Shown in pieces: positions 29,802-41,259 of a stretch of DNA of 64,000 nt (position 1 is the first letter of the stretch; every line of letters begins with the position of its first letter). The stretch covers positions 79,650,756 through 79,714,755 of the forward strand of contig CM060731.1 of the NCBI GenBank assembly GCA_030704615.1. The letters are read 5' to 3'. Below the pieces are notes generated by a model. The model saw only the letters and a list, made by a program, of their open reading frames with translations, was not told the origin of the DNA and did no database searches. The position numbers and the translations under genes are program-made. Origin of the DNA: Takakia lepidozioides (Eukaryota; Streptophyta; Takakiopsida; Takakiales; Takakiaceae).

Positions 29802-32800
29802 CTAGCTTATGTCATCATTGGGAGAGGTTGTTGCGACATCCATCACACTGGCCCACCAAAAGCTCACAGAGAAGCTTGGGCTGATTGATCGCACATAATG
29901 CCACCACTTGGGTGGAATATATAGCATCTGCCCTTCCTTCAATATACAGTCCATGAACTTCAAATTTCTGGCCCCTGGAAAGCTTTTATGATTTGGGTTG
30001 TCCAAATCCACCTGTAGCCCATACCACCAGTTGTAGAAGTGTGATATCAACTTTGCAGTAAATAATCTAAGAAAAGAAGAGACTTTACAATATCAGCCCT
30101 GTTGGCCCATGGCACAAAGTAGAATAACTAGAAAACACTTCGGCCCATAAGCAGAACCAATGATTGACCTGATCAGAAGGGCCAGTCATTACAAGAAAGC
30201 ACACCTGACTCGAGTTGCAGAGCATGGCTTCAGTGTGTGGGTAAAGAGATTCAGAGACATCTGGCGAATAAAGCCTTATATATTTCTGCCCAACCACCTG
30301 CTCCACCAACCCCATTGTTTTACATACATAAACAGCAGGCGGGGGGAGAGAGAGAAGGCAACTTTGTACTGTCCATAGGGAGTTCCTAAGGCCCACGGGA
30401 CAAGAATCACAGCAAAAGAGTAGAAACCGCCACTGGGCGACTTAAGTGCCTCATGAAGCTAATTGGCTACCACTTCTGGTTCTCAAAGCTGCAGGTGCTG
30501 CCAAAGACAGGGAGTCTCTAAATAGACAGAGAATACTGTCTTCACTGCTTGGGTCTTACAAACTGGACAGGTTCTAGCCTCAGGATGTGCTATTTGAGCG
30601 CCCTGTCACCATCCATGGCGTGTGAACATTTACAACAAGCTGACGTCTTCACATCTCAACTGTGGAATCTTTGTTGCAAGCTGAATAAGGTGTGGGAGCA
30701 AGCCATGGCAGCGGAAACCAGGACACAGGCTTGCACCTCTGACTTGGCAAGATGGAGGCACTGGAGCATACTGTTGAGAGGACACAGTTGCCAAAACCCA
30801 GCTCAGACATTGCCGGAGCGGCGACCTAAAGTACTTCTTTAGCATTCAGAGTAACGAGCTACAACAAAAGAGGGGAGGAAAAAGAAAACTTGGGCAATGT
30901 TTCAGTCAAGGATGGCATCTGATGGGACCAGACAAAGAGGATGATGAGAGCGCAACCTTCTGTCAAAAGGTGAAACAAGAGAAGCTCATTTAAAGTTTTG
31001 CAGGAGCTGTTACAAGAGATTGATCTCTCCCTGAAAGAGACAGATGGAGAAGAAAGAAGTTCACTACATCCACAAACCCTCAAAATCCTTGAAAGTACAA
31101 CAAGCAGAATTGAGCTTGACATAATTACTTGGGCTAAAAAGTTGTGGTGTGGGTCATAATGCAATGGTGTGATGGTTCCAGCAGGCCCAAGCCAGGCATT
31201 TATTGACTGCAAATCACCCCCTCCAATGGAACAGTAGTCGGGAATTGCAATGTCACTGCGCAGCTGAGGAATCTGCCAGTCTACCCCCACCGCGTTGGTC
31301 ACTCCTTGCATACTTAATGAAAGAAGTACAAACATTGTCCAATCTGCTAGTATATCTAAATTCACATATATCCTATAACTCATAGATACAATAACTCAGG
31401 TGCTTATTTATTGAAGCTTATACAAACCAGAGAAGTCTGAAAGAAAGAACAGGCTTCTACCTGCTCAAATAGAGGATGTTGTGCTAGATATGGCCTTGTG
31501 GTGGAAGAACTGTCACGTCCGCTGTGACATTGCTCCAAAAACTGAGATAGAGTCATCAGCTCCTGCTTCCATGCTGCAGCAAGATAGTGTTCCCCCACCT
31601 GCCCCACTCCTATCAATCTCACAGTGTCGCTGTCTCACAACATCTAGATAAATAGGTGGAAAGACAGACAGCAGGTTTGCTCGTGTGTGCATACCAAAGT
31701 TGATAAGTCCCTAGTCGCAAAAAGAAGAATACTTCAGATTGAAAACTGAAGTCTATTAACTTCAATGAAGAGGTGGCTTCCACTTTCACCACAACAAACA
31801 GCCTTGAAACTCCCTCACAAAAATTTGGCAGTCAGGAGCCTAGAGTGGTAGAAGTGACAGCTCCATAGAGACAACAGGGAAGGCCAAAGACATACCTCAA
31901 CAGGAACAGTACGGTTCCCAGCAATCTTGCGCAGATAATTGAAATCACCCCACTTGGTCAGTGCAGGCCAGTGATGCATGGCCTCTGTGACAATCACCGG
32001 CATGCCTGGCAACAGAAACTCACAGAGAAAAGTCTCCAAAGAGGGTACACATCTCTCCTCTATTAACGCATCTGCCAGCGAACCCTGTGGTAAACACTTC
32101 AGCACCTGCAAGAAGCACCTCTCAAGTCATCATCAACATACATACAAATCTCTGCTGGCACTTGGGCCAACAACTATCAAGCATCCTAACCAGAACCAGT
32201 TGGGAGGATAGTTTTGGCATAAGTTCTAGAGTCATCTGAGTAAAAAAGCTAGATCCAAATGTAATATCCTGCTGCAGAAAGGTAACCAAGAGTTTACTTG
32301 CGAATGTCCCCTTCCTTCCCACTTAGACCCTCCAACATTTGCTTCTATGTAACCTTAAACCCTAAACCCTAAACTAGGCCAACTGCACCATAATTCTGCA
32401 GAACACTTGCATACTGGAGTAAGAAATGCGAATTGCAGTCTAGTTGTAGAACAAACAACTTTCCAACCTTATGAAGAAGGGATAAGAGAGACAAACAATC
32501 AAAAACTACCTCTTGTGAATCAACAAGAAGCCTTTCCTCTACTCTGACAAACTGTCCATTCCCGTTGTCAGACACTGAACGTTCTGATGCCTCTGAGACT
32601 TTATTTTCTAAGTTCGGAAAAAAATCATCCCCCAACTGCACGTTTGGCTCCTTGCGATTCCGAACCTGTCCTCCATCTAACGATGCCCCTTCGACCGTGT
32701 GACATATTTCCTCACAGTCTTCCTCTCGATACCTCTTCTTTGACCTGCTTGTTTCTCTTTCCCCGTCTAATTGAACTCCTACATCCTCACAAGAAGCTCC

Positions 32801-33417
32801 ATTGTTGCCCTGATGACGCTCAACCCCTGACCCGGTCCCTTCCCCTAACTCTTTGTTAGGCTCCTCGATGATGTTGGGCATCGCAATCTGAATATAATTA
32901 ATTGCTGAATCAAGGTCGGCACAGAACCGACGGCCCCCCATAATTACACCAAGGTCAAGATACCGCAAGGCTTGGTCAAGCCGGTGGGCGCGATGATGGC
33001 AAGAAGCCACGCAGAGACATATGAGAGAGAAAGCATCGCGCCACACAAGGTCCACACTGTGCCAAGGTGCTGCATGCAACTGTTCCCACGCCATTTCATA
33101 AGCAGCTTCTGCTGCAAACTCATCGGCCCCATCCCAAGCTGCAACTAAGAGCCCCGCAAACACATATCCTCCTTGCTTGCAGACCTGCAAGGCATTCCAA
33201 AAACCCACCTTGAACAAGCATTCCAAAGAATCCAGGCAACCAACAACCCAGGCCAGGGTTGTCCATGGCTCACAAAGACTTCTGTCCAACTCTAAAGCAA
33301 ATATGCAATTCAGTAAAGTTACCAGATTACTCTCCATACCTCTTCCAAGAAATCACGTCGCTGGAAGTCATCAATGGGCATGGCCATCGTCACCATGGAA
33401 CACAAATTCGCATCCAT
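29802..33417 (-). CDS. JMJ30: JmjC-domain dioxygenase, KDM8/JMJD5 (plant JMJ30) type
   Basis: Minus-strand exons: 33417-33340, 33184-32510, 32105-31896, 31598-31461, 31272-31129, 30297-30205 and 30011-29802. All borders keep phase 0, and the product is 515 residues. The start at 33417 has a strong ACCATGG context. Residues about 27-110 are the helical N-terminal region of the family ([33 protein letters not shown]). Then comes an acidic, Lys/Arg/Glu-rich insert of about 120 residues, the cupin-8-type JmjC domain (SLETFLCEF...[34 protein letters not shown]), and the catalytic core. Fe(II) ligands are His405 and Asp407 ([10 protein letters not shown]) and His484 (KWWHYVRS). The family uses 2-oxoglutarate and O2; in Arabidopsis JMJ30 acts in the circadian system and histone H3 demethylation, while animal JMJD5 has also been reported as an arginyl hydroxylase. 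The substrate here is unknown. Frame intact. Confidence 0.92.
32357..32374. repeat. Interstitial telomere-like repeat (telo-box) in the second JmjC intron
   Basis: Two and a half units of AAACCCT on the plus strand (AGGGTTT in the gene's sense) lie in the intron between exons 2 and 3. Telo-boxes near the start of plant genes are known binding sites for telobox proteins that can recruit Polycomb; relevance here is inference. Confidence 0.7.
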
Positions 33418-33419
33418 GG

Positions 33420-34600
33420 TAGGGAAGGGTTTGAGCTCGGTAAATGTAATCAGTTGACTTCATCGCAGGCATTTGTGCAAAGAAGGAAGACTTGGAGCAT
33501 CTCAATTCAATGAAATGCGCACTCGGTGAACCCGCCATGTACTTATGTAACCTCGCCCATGTTAACCGCACGAATAAGAAATACACCTAAAAAGACGTTT
33601 TTTTTTCTTTACAATGTGTTATTTTTCCTATATGGGCAATGTAATTTGGGGCTCAGTTTCTCTCTCTCAAAAGAGATAAAAGATAAAGATAAAGATAAAG
33701 ATTCTTTAACGTCCAGTGAATTTACAGAGCCTACTGCTCAAAAGAGAGAGAGAAGGGGCTTCGGAGATGGGGCTCCAAGGAGCTCCGCGTTCTGCGGTGA
33801 GTGGTCGCTGGGACTTAGAATTTTTTCGAAGCCCACTCCTCACGCAGCCCCTCCCTCCCTCCCTCCTCTCCTCTTCGTGTGACATGTCCCAATCTCACGC
33901 GTGCACTAAGTTAATTTGCAGATCTTGGGTTAGATCGCCTCCGCGCTCTTGGCTACATGCATGCATGATGAATGTTTAATTGTTCACATGCAGACAACGC
34001 CGTCTCTCTCACTGGATGGCTCATTACTCCTGTTCCCACTCTTCTGCACTGCAACCTTGCTATCTGATCTCTGAGAGCTCCTCCAGCTCCCCTCTGTTCC
34101 CTCTCTGCTATTGCTAGAGATTCTCCCATCCTGCGGCTGCTTAAGGTTCTGCCAAGCGACAATTGGTGCGGTCTGTTTTTAGCTTCGCCGCCCAGCTTCT
34201 CATTTACCTCACCTCCTTGGGTCTCCCGCTGTGTGCATCCCCTCCTCTACACTCCTCCCCCACTCTTCTCCTTCTATCTGGCATGCTTTATCTCCTTCTG
34301 TTTTTGGCACCCTGCTGCTGTCCCCCGAGCGGCGTGTCAGCCCTGCGCTGTTATACCCGGCCGCCACCTTTCTCCCTCTCTTTGAATGTGTGCTTTACTG
34401 GAGCTTTGATCCCTCAACCGTCCTCCTCTCCCTCCTGGCGACTTGGCGGCTCTGATTAATTGCTCTTGGTCAGGCCTCAGTTCGCGCCAATAGTATTAGT
34501 TGTTGCTCTGATTCTGCTTCAAAGGTCTTGAAATCGGAAATGCCGCGCCATGCCTGGATGTTGTCCCTTGGGTTGAATCAGTCGCTCCCAGCACTGACTC
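33420..34600. other. Promoter side of the JmjC gene and leader of the next LINE
   Basis: No gene recognised. It contains a (GATAAA)n-like simple repeat at about 33674-33703 and a CT-rich stretch (about 34080-34440) that probably belongs to the 5' leader of the plus-strand LINE beginning near 34.6 kb. The JmjC promoter should lie within 33420-33900. Confidence 0.4.
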
Positions 34601-37600
34601 TCAGGATATTATCTCCCTAGACCTGGAATGCCTGCGTGCTCATTCTTCCAAAATGATGCAGCACGGCATCTTAGTCCATTTCCCTGGCCGCCCTCGTGAT
34701 AAAGATGAGGGCAGAAAATGGGTAGTTGAGCATCTGGGAGCGCAGGGAGGATTGAATCACCATTTCTGTCATTCCATGGGCCGTGGATTTTACACTGTCA
34801 AATTTGGCTCTAAGGAGGAAGTCGACCGAGCGCTCACCTTGAACACAAGAAAATCTCGCTTCAAAGTGAACATATTTCCTTGGTCGCCTGATTGGGGCCA
34901 CAAGGATGGAGCCACCTGCAAGCCGAGAATTATTGCGCTGCCGTTAACTATCTCGCCTCGCTCCCGGAGATTGGAGCTCATTTTGGCTCATACATTGGGA
35001 GCCTCAATGTATTTGACCCAATTGATGATATTGTTTTAAGTGTGGACCAGGACCCAACCTTGCTTGACTCTAGCAAGGATAGTGGGGTGCCGAAGATTGT
35101 GGTTATGATGTCGGAAACGGCAAGAATTGGCAACGCAATCAAGCTCCCGACATTGGATGGATCTTTCATCTCTGTGCAGATAAGGGAAGAGATGCTCAAC
35201 ATTATTTGCTATGGATGTAACGGAGAGGGGCACGTCAAAGCAGATTGCCCCCATAAGGACAAATCGGGCGTTAGACTGCATGGTGGAATTCAATCAACTG
35301 GTGCGACTCTTCCAGAAGCTCTCAGTGCTCCAGTCATACCTGTTTCTTCACGTTCCCTGAACGCCAGTGCTGCAGCTGCCTCGCTCCCGACTCTCTCGGC
35401 TGGTCGTCAAGCTTAAAGAAAGAGGACTGGCTCGCCCTCTGTCTCATCTCCTCCGCCAAGGCCTAGGCTCATTCTACTGCCTCGGGATCAGGGAAGCCCA
35501 CCCCCCCATCACCCTCCTGCTACTTTTGATTTCTGCCCTTTCTCCAACACTCTAGAAGACCCGCTCATCAACCTTGCTACAAGGTGCCTGGAGCTTAGGT
35601 CCTTTGCGAATCTTAGGCTATGTGATTGGACGCCTGAGAATGTAGTGAGGCGCAACCTAGCGGTAGTTAAGGTTACCCCTATCATCTACGGGCTCCTCAA
35701 AGGCCCTGGTCAGCCGCCCTCCATCCTTCTCACTATGGGCTCCGAAGGCTTGCAGGTTCATGGATTACCACCCATCATGCAACTTACTACTCGGCTGCCA
35801 AAGAAGTGGAGCTCTCCCTCAAGCTTGTGGGAAATATCTTCGCTGAGCAGCCCTTTCAGTTCCAGCTCTCAAATAACACTACAGTCCACTTTGGAGCCTT
35901 CTGGGACAACACCTCGGAGTTCGACTCAGCCTCCATGGTGCACACGCTCCTTGCTTTCAAATGGGAGGATATCGTCAGCGATGCAGCCTCGGCAAGCTCC
36001 TTTTCTTGGATCTCTAAGAAATCGCTCTCGGATGGCTCCTCTGGGTTTCTCCCTGTGACTGGAAGCTTTCCTTCCTTCGGAGGTTTTGTTGCAAGTGTTA
36101 AAGTTTTAAAGGCAGGGTTCATCCTGGCTCATGCTATCTTGGGATTTACAGGGCCCCATCACCCACCCCCCACCCCCCACAAGGAGGATGTTGTAGGCTT
36201 CGTGCCTTTCATTGGGAAAATGAAAAAAACCATCAGTCCCATGGACGCGACCTCGCCATCTACCCTGCCAGGAGATTCGACTCAGGTGAGCATAGCTCAC
36301 TCCGCCTTCCCCCTGTTCACTTGTTATTTCTCTGCTCTCTTGCTACCCAGATGTCTAGTGCTAGTTCATAGGCACCTTCTGGATATTGTTCTGCTGCACA
36401 TCCTCTATGAAAGAAGGTTAAAACCCTTGTCCAGAAATTGTCTCCTCTCACTATCAGGGATTGGGATTTTTCAGACATCGCGCTTACCTTTGCTTTCATC
36501 CCTTGATAATTAGTCTCTTTTTGTCTCTTCATTCCAAGAATCTTTGAGAAGATCTAGAAAAGGCTCTCGGGGAAGATTTTGGGTTGGAAGTGTTACCCTA
36601 GCATGTCTTCCTCCTCCCCTTTCTGGCTTCTTTTGGGCTTCATACCTGCCTCCTCACGGCAGAAGAACTGTCCCTCCATTTCTTTCCTCAGGGCCATCAT
36701 TTCGGGAAGTCCTCTCGAGCCCTTCCTCCTCATTTGATGTCCTTTAACATAAGATCATGGAACATTAGGGGCATTGGGTCAGATGCCACTGCCCCTAAGA
36801 GATCTAGGGTTAAAAGATGGGCATCTCTTTGCTTTCAGACAACTCCATAATCTTCTTGCAAGAACATAAATTGAATGATTCAAAGATTGCTTCATTAGGT
36901 CAGCTGATTTGGCCTTCTAATCTTGCATGGTGGAATGCTAGATTCGAGAGGTGGAACAGCAGTCCTGATCTCCCCAAGTCTGGCCAGCCACATCTCCAAT
37001 ATGGACACCTGGATGATTGGTCGTGCGCAGTTTGGCAAGCTCTCAATGCCTGGGTCAGGCAGCAACATTGGTTTCATAAATATTTATACTCCTAACAACA
37101 TTGCTGATAGAATCTCCTTTTGGCAAATGCTTCATTCTAAGATCTTATCCTTTCCAGACATTGACCAGTGGATTCTGGTTGGGGATGTCAAGATGACAGA
37201 TAGGACGGATGATAGGTTAGATCCTGCATCAAAGCTCTGTGTTTTTCTGTTGGTCTCATTGATGTCTCCATACCTAGGGATAACGAGCTGCGTTCTCATG
37301 GACTAACTGCAGGACACCTCCGGATCTGGTCATGGCCAAGCTGGATAGGGTGTATTGTACATCAGGTATCACATCATGGGCAAACCCTTCTCCCCTGGGA
37401 CTTGTGCTGCCTGACTTCGATCATGCGGAGATTAGGACTTGCTTCACTGTTCCAGGATATAGAGCTAAAGGGAGGGGGTTTTTCAAGTTGAATCCGTCCT
37501 TGCTTAAGTCTTGAGTGTTAGTTGAAGTCCTCTCTAAAGTCTGGTCCTCCCCTGGTAATCAGTATGAGTCTCACACTCTTAGATTCCTTTCAAAGTTGTA

Positions 37601-39230
37601 GGCAGTTCGAACTAGGTCTCAAGAGCTCTTTAGAGACTTTGCCCTGGCTAGATCTCACAAAGAAAAATGTCACCTCAAATGCCTTCATCTTTGCCAGCAA
37701 CTGTTGGAAAACAAAGATGAAGGTCCTTCCACTCTGATGAATTACAACACAGCCAAGGCCAATATGTGGAAATTCAAATAGGACAAGGAGAATGCTCTTC
37801 GTCTCAAGGCTGGTGTTAACTGGTCCCTTAAAGGTGAGAAAATGTCCAAATACCTTTTTATCAAAGCAAGGCAAAGAAGAATGGCCTCTTCAATTGCATC
37901 TTTGATTGGCCCAGATGGGACTTCCGCTTCCTCCCCTAAGATTATGGCATCTATTGCTGAGCATCATTTTGCCTCTCTTTTCTCCAAGAGGGCTCCCTCC
38001 TCTGAGGCTGTAGTGGCTTCGGAGGCTATTCTCAGTCACATCCCTTCTCTTCTCTCGGATCAGGATAAGGTGGCTCTGTCCTCCCCTCTCTCAGACCTAG
38101 AGCTTGCCAAAGCTATGCAGTCTCTACATTCTGGGAAAATGCCAGGTCTTGATGGCTTACCAATTGAGATGTTTGCGGCTCTCTGGTCCACTATTGTTGA
38201 TGATTTTGTTGCTATGGCCCAAGATGTCTTGCAGATGGGCATTATGCCGTCTCAGATATCTCAGGGACTTATCACCTTAATCTTTAAAAAAAGGGACAGA
38301 AGCCTCATCTCCAATTATCGTCCAATCACGCTCTTAAACTCTACTTACAAAATCATTGCTAAAGCACTGGCTCTGCAATTGCAACCAATTCTCTCCCATA
38401 TCATTCGGCCTGAGCAATCTGGATTTCTCAAAGGCAAAATGATACTGGATAATATTCTGCTCATCAAGGAAGCAATGCACAAGGCCAAGTGCTCGGAGCA
38501 GCCATTGGCAATCCTAATGCTAGATTTTGAAAAAACATTTGATAATATCGATTGGGCCTTTCTCCAAAAAATCCTAGCTAAGATGGGGATCCCCCCGAGT
38601 CCTTCTCTAGATGGATTTGCTGCTTAACTCCGCATCCAGCAAAGTTTCTGTAAATGGAGTTATCTCTAGACCTTTCTCTCTTCACAGATCAGTGAGGCAG
38701 GGATGCCCATTGGCCCCATACCTCTTCCTCATAGCGGTGGATGCCCTTGGTCATTACCTTAAAGACATTGTTGGCCTAAAGGTGCATCAAGGAAAATCGA
38801 TTAAAATCTCCATGTACGCTGATGATACCACGCTACTGTTGAACAATGAGGACTCACCCAATATAGCTAGAGCCCGGGAAGCTCTGCGCTATTTTGTATG
38901 GCCTCAGGACTCAAAGTTAACTAGAACAAGTCGGTGGGTCTTCTTTCAGAACTGCCTCCATCCTCAGACAAACAGCATGGAAACCCATGGGGAAATGATG
39001 TTGGCCTACGTTTGCTTCCGCCAGGTTCGGCGCATACGCTGCTAGGTTTCCAGGTTGGGATTGGTCTAACTGATGATCAGAGGTTTGAACCAACTCTCCA
39101 AAAGCTTAGAGCCAAGTTGGCCTTTTGGAGTTCGGCTATGTTGTCCATGGCAGGAAGGGCTCTAGTTCTGAACCAAATTCCTCTTGCGTCAGTTTGGTAC
39201 CCAGCTTCGGCGATTCTGCCCTGTAAGTGG
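34600..39230 (+). mobile_element. L1-like LINE, ORF1 and ORF2, decayed and 3' truncated
   Basis: ORF1 pieces (34653-35416, two frames) include GRGFYTVKFGSKEEVDRAL, like the plant LINE DUF4283 domain, and CYGCNGEGHVKADCPH, a CCHC knuckle. ORF2 begins near 36737 with NIRSWNIRGIGS. EN motifs are FLQEHKLND, GFINIYTPNN and a mutated GDVKMTD in place of GDFNM. RT motifs are KMPGLDGLPIEMFAALW, NYRPITLLNSTYKIIAKALA, LDFEKTFDNIDW, RQGCPLAPYLF and MYADDTTLLL (38812-38841). At least five frame breaks were seen (for example near 35000, 36820, 37250, 38600 and 38930). The sequence leaves the LINE near 39228, before the end of the C-terminal domain, and no poly-A tail follows. Same type as the elements at 14.6 and 41.3 kb. 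Confidence 0.88.
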
Positions 39231-39420
39231 CCCTTTCACTGGCTTTAACAGTGTCTGTGGCATATTCGGACCGCAGGCAGAATTAGCCGCGCACAGGGCA
39301 GAATCGGCACTCACTGCGGATTATGCACGGGGCCGATTCTGCTTCAAAAATAAATAAATAAAGACGACTCCTGAAGGGAGCGTAAATTATGGTGTCTGCT
39401 CACCACAAGGGCTACTACCT
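39231..39420. other. Unassigned flank after the LINE breakpoint
   Basis: Short GC-rich stretch with repeated GGCAGAATCGGC-like words and a small (AAAT)n tract at about 39345-39360. No gene. Confidence 0.35.
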
Positions 39421-39530
39421 TCCGGCTGAAAGGTGGATACCTTCATGACACACCAGACCGTGGTTTGAACCCACAACCACATCCAACGTGGTATGTGCCC
39501 ATTACCGTAGGGCTACATGCTGATTGTCGA
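39421..39530 (-). mobile_element. tRNA-derived SINE head (second family)
   Basis: The minus strand has TAGCCCTACGGTAATGGGC, matching a D-arm/A-box, then about 30 bases later GGTTCAAACC within GTGGGTTCAAACCACGG (39462-39471), a T-arm/B-box. The acceptor stem does not pair and the anticodon arm is poor, so it is a SINE head or tRNA pseudogene rather than a tRNA gene. The sequence differs from the other SINE heads in the window. Confidence 0.6.
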
Positions 39531-40730
39531 TTCTGCTTCACGCTATTCCTCTGGATAGGGCCGAATACGCCAGAGGCACTGTTTAACGTACTATGGAATG
39601 GGCCGCAACATGCCATTGTGGCGGTTTCGGCGGCAGCGAGCCGGAGGCCCATTCCATAACGTAAAAGATTGCATTTGCCGCCCTCTCATTGGCTTGCAAG
39701 TCCTAATCAAATACATTATGTTTCATAATGTGCTAGTGGCATTAGGCATAGAATTCTGCTTTTTAATCCTCTTCCAAATACGCCATACTAGGTAGGCAAA
39801 ATCATTTACGTCAGCAGACTCACCAATTCCCCTCCGCACACTCATCCATTCCTGTCATCCCTCTACGATTCTTCATCCAATGATGTCGGACTGATTTGCA
39901 ATGCTTTGATGTTGCAAGCTTTTAGGACGGTTTTAGGTGGGGTGTTGGAATTGGGTAAGGTTACCTTAACGGGTCAACTATAGAGATAGAGAGAGAGAGA
40001 GAGAGAGAGTTCACCTTGCGGCTACTGCCCCTTTTTGGGGGTGGGCCCTATGGGCTGAAGCATTACTAACATTGGGTGTTTTCATTTAATGTTAAGTTCT
40101 TTATTTTTTATGTTGGGGCTCCTCTCATCTTGCAAGCTATGAACACTCAGTCTCGTCGTGGGCTTGGTGGCTACCTCAAGAAGTCTAGGCTCTGAACTAT
40201 CAAAGCATGGAACCGTGTTTAATAGCCCGTATCTGACAAATGGAGACCACCCTACTCAGAAAGTGAACACCTCACACTTACGTTGGCTTTGTATTCTTTG
40301 TTTGCAAATACCATGTGGGATTGACTCTTTGTCAGATTCTCAGTGTTTGTATGCATTATCCTATAGACAAGTGCATTTGAGGCATTCTGTCTCGTCAGGG
40401 TCCGTCTACTTTCCACTCCTCCCTATGTGGAGAAGTTCTAGATTCATGGTGGAGGGGCATTCCTTGATGACAAATGTGACCTTGTTGTTGATGACTTCAT
40501 CTACAACTATGTTGATCCAACAATAGTTTGAGGAGATCCAACGGTATTTCGTTTTCCTTTGAATGGTGGTCTAACTGTGTGGTGCTTTTAATTTCTATCC
40601 ATTACATTCAACTAACCCCCGGCTTGTAATATGAAGTTAGTAGTCGATTACAAGGCAAATTGTTCATGTGAATGTGTTATAGAGTTTGAAATCAAATAAC
40701 AAATGGCGCCAAAGGTGGTTTTATTATTAT
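39531..40730. other. Repeat-rich interval without a recognised gene
   Basis: It holds a (GA)n microsatellite at about 39980-40007. An unnamed open frame at 40158-40526 encodes a Ser/Leu-rich 122-residue product without recognisable motifs. I see no splice-supported gene here. Confidence 0.4.
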
Positions 40731-40734
40731 TACT

Positions 40735-40978
40735 AGGGTAGCCTGTGCCGTTGGCCCAAGTGTCCAGGGTCATGTAAGCCCAAGTGTAATCTCCTATGCA
40801 TTCAAGTGCATCTCCTATGTCTAGGCCCAAGTATGACCTGCAGGGTAGCCTGTGCCGTTGTCCCAAATGTCCAACCAAGTCTAATCATTTTTTTTCCACA
40901 GAGCCTACAACCAGATTTGAACCAGAGACCTTTCCCTTGATATCTCTCCTCTCGAGGCTCCAACCATTGTCCCGGTAA
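40735..40978 (-). mobile_element. tRNA-headed SINE, short-bodied copy
   Basis: Minus-strand head: A-box GGGACAATGGTTGGAGCC (rev. of 40956-40973) and B-box GGTTCAAATC (rev. of 40914-40923), followed by the A-rich ATGATTAGACTTGG. The body holds about two units (ACAACGGCACAGGCTACCCT, CTTGGGCCTAGACATAGGAG, TGCACTTGAATGCATAGGAG). It is the short counterpart of the expanded copy at 27.1-28.2 kb. Confidence 0.7.
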
Positions 40979-41159
40979 TTCCCACTTTGCTATTTTTCGG
41001 GAATTTCCAGCGACCCAAAGTACTTGAAATTCCACATCTCCCACACCGCAGGTCCAAAAATCATGAGACCAAGCCCGTGTACCCCTCCTCATCAAGGGCT
41101 TTCCAATGGTACCAAGCACCAGGGCTAGGGCCTCACGTTGGGGACATCTCAAATCTACA

Positions 41160-41199
41160 AAACAAACAAACAAACAAAACAAAACAAAACAAAACAAAC
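41160..41199. repeat. (AAAC)n/(AAAAC)n simple repeat
   Basis: Four AAAC-type units followed by four AAAAC units. It could be the A-rich tail of a retroelement on the plus strand. It is the complement in kind of the TTTG tract at 17101. Confidence 0.75.
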
Positions 41200-41259
41200 G
41201 TCTCGATTCATATATTGATTATTACTTTACTTATTATAAAGGGGAGTAGAGGCCCTGTT

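Noticed and set aside
39462-39527. True tRNA gene
   Set aside because: A- and B-box-like arms are present, but acceptor and anticodon stems do not pair; it fits a SINE head better.
40158-40526. Plus-strand 122-codon frame as a gene
   Set aside because: No recognisable motif or splice partner, and it is set in repeat-rich DNA; left as unassigned.
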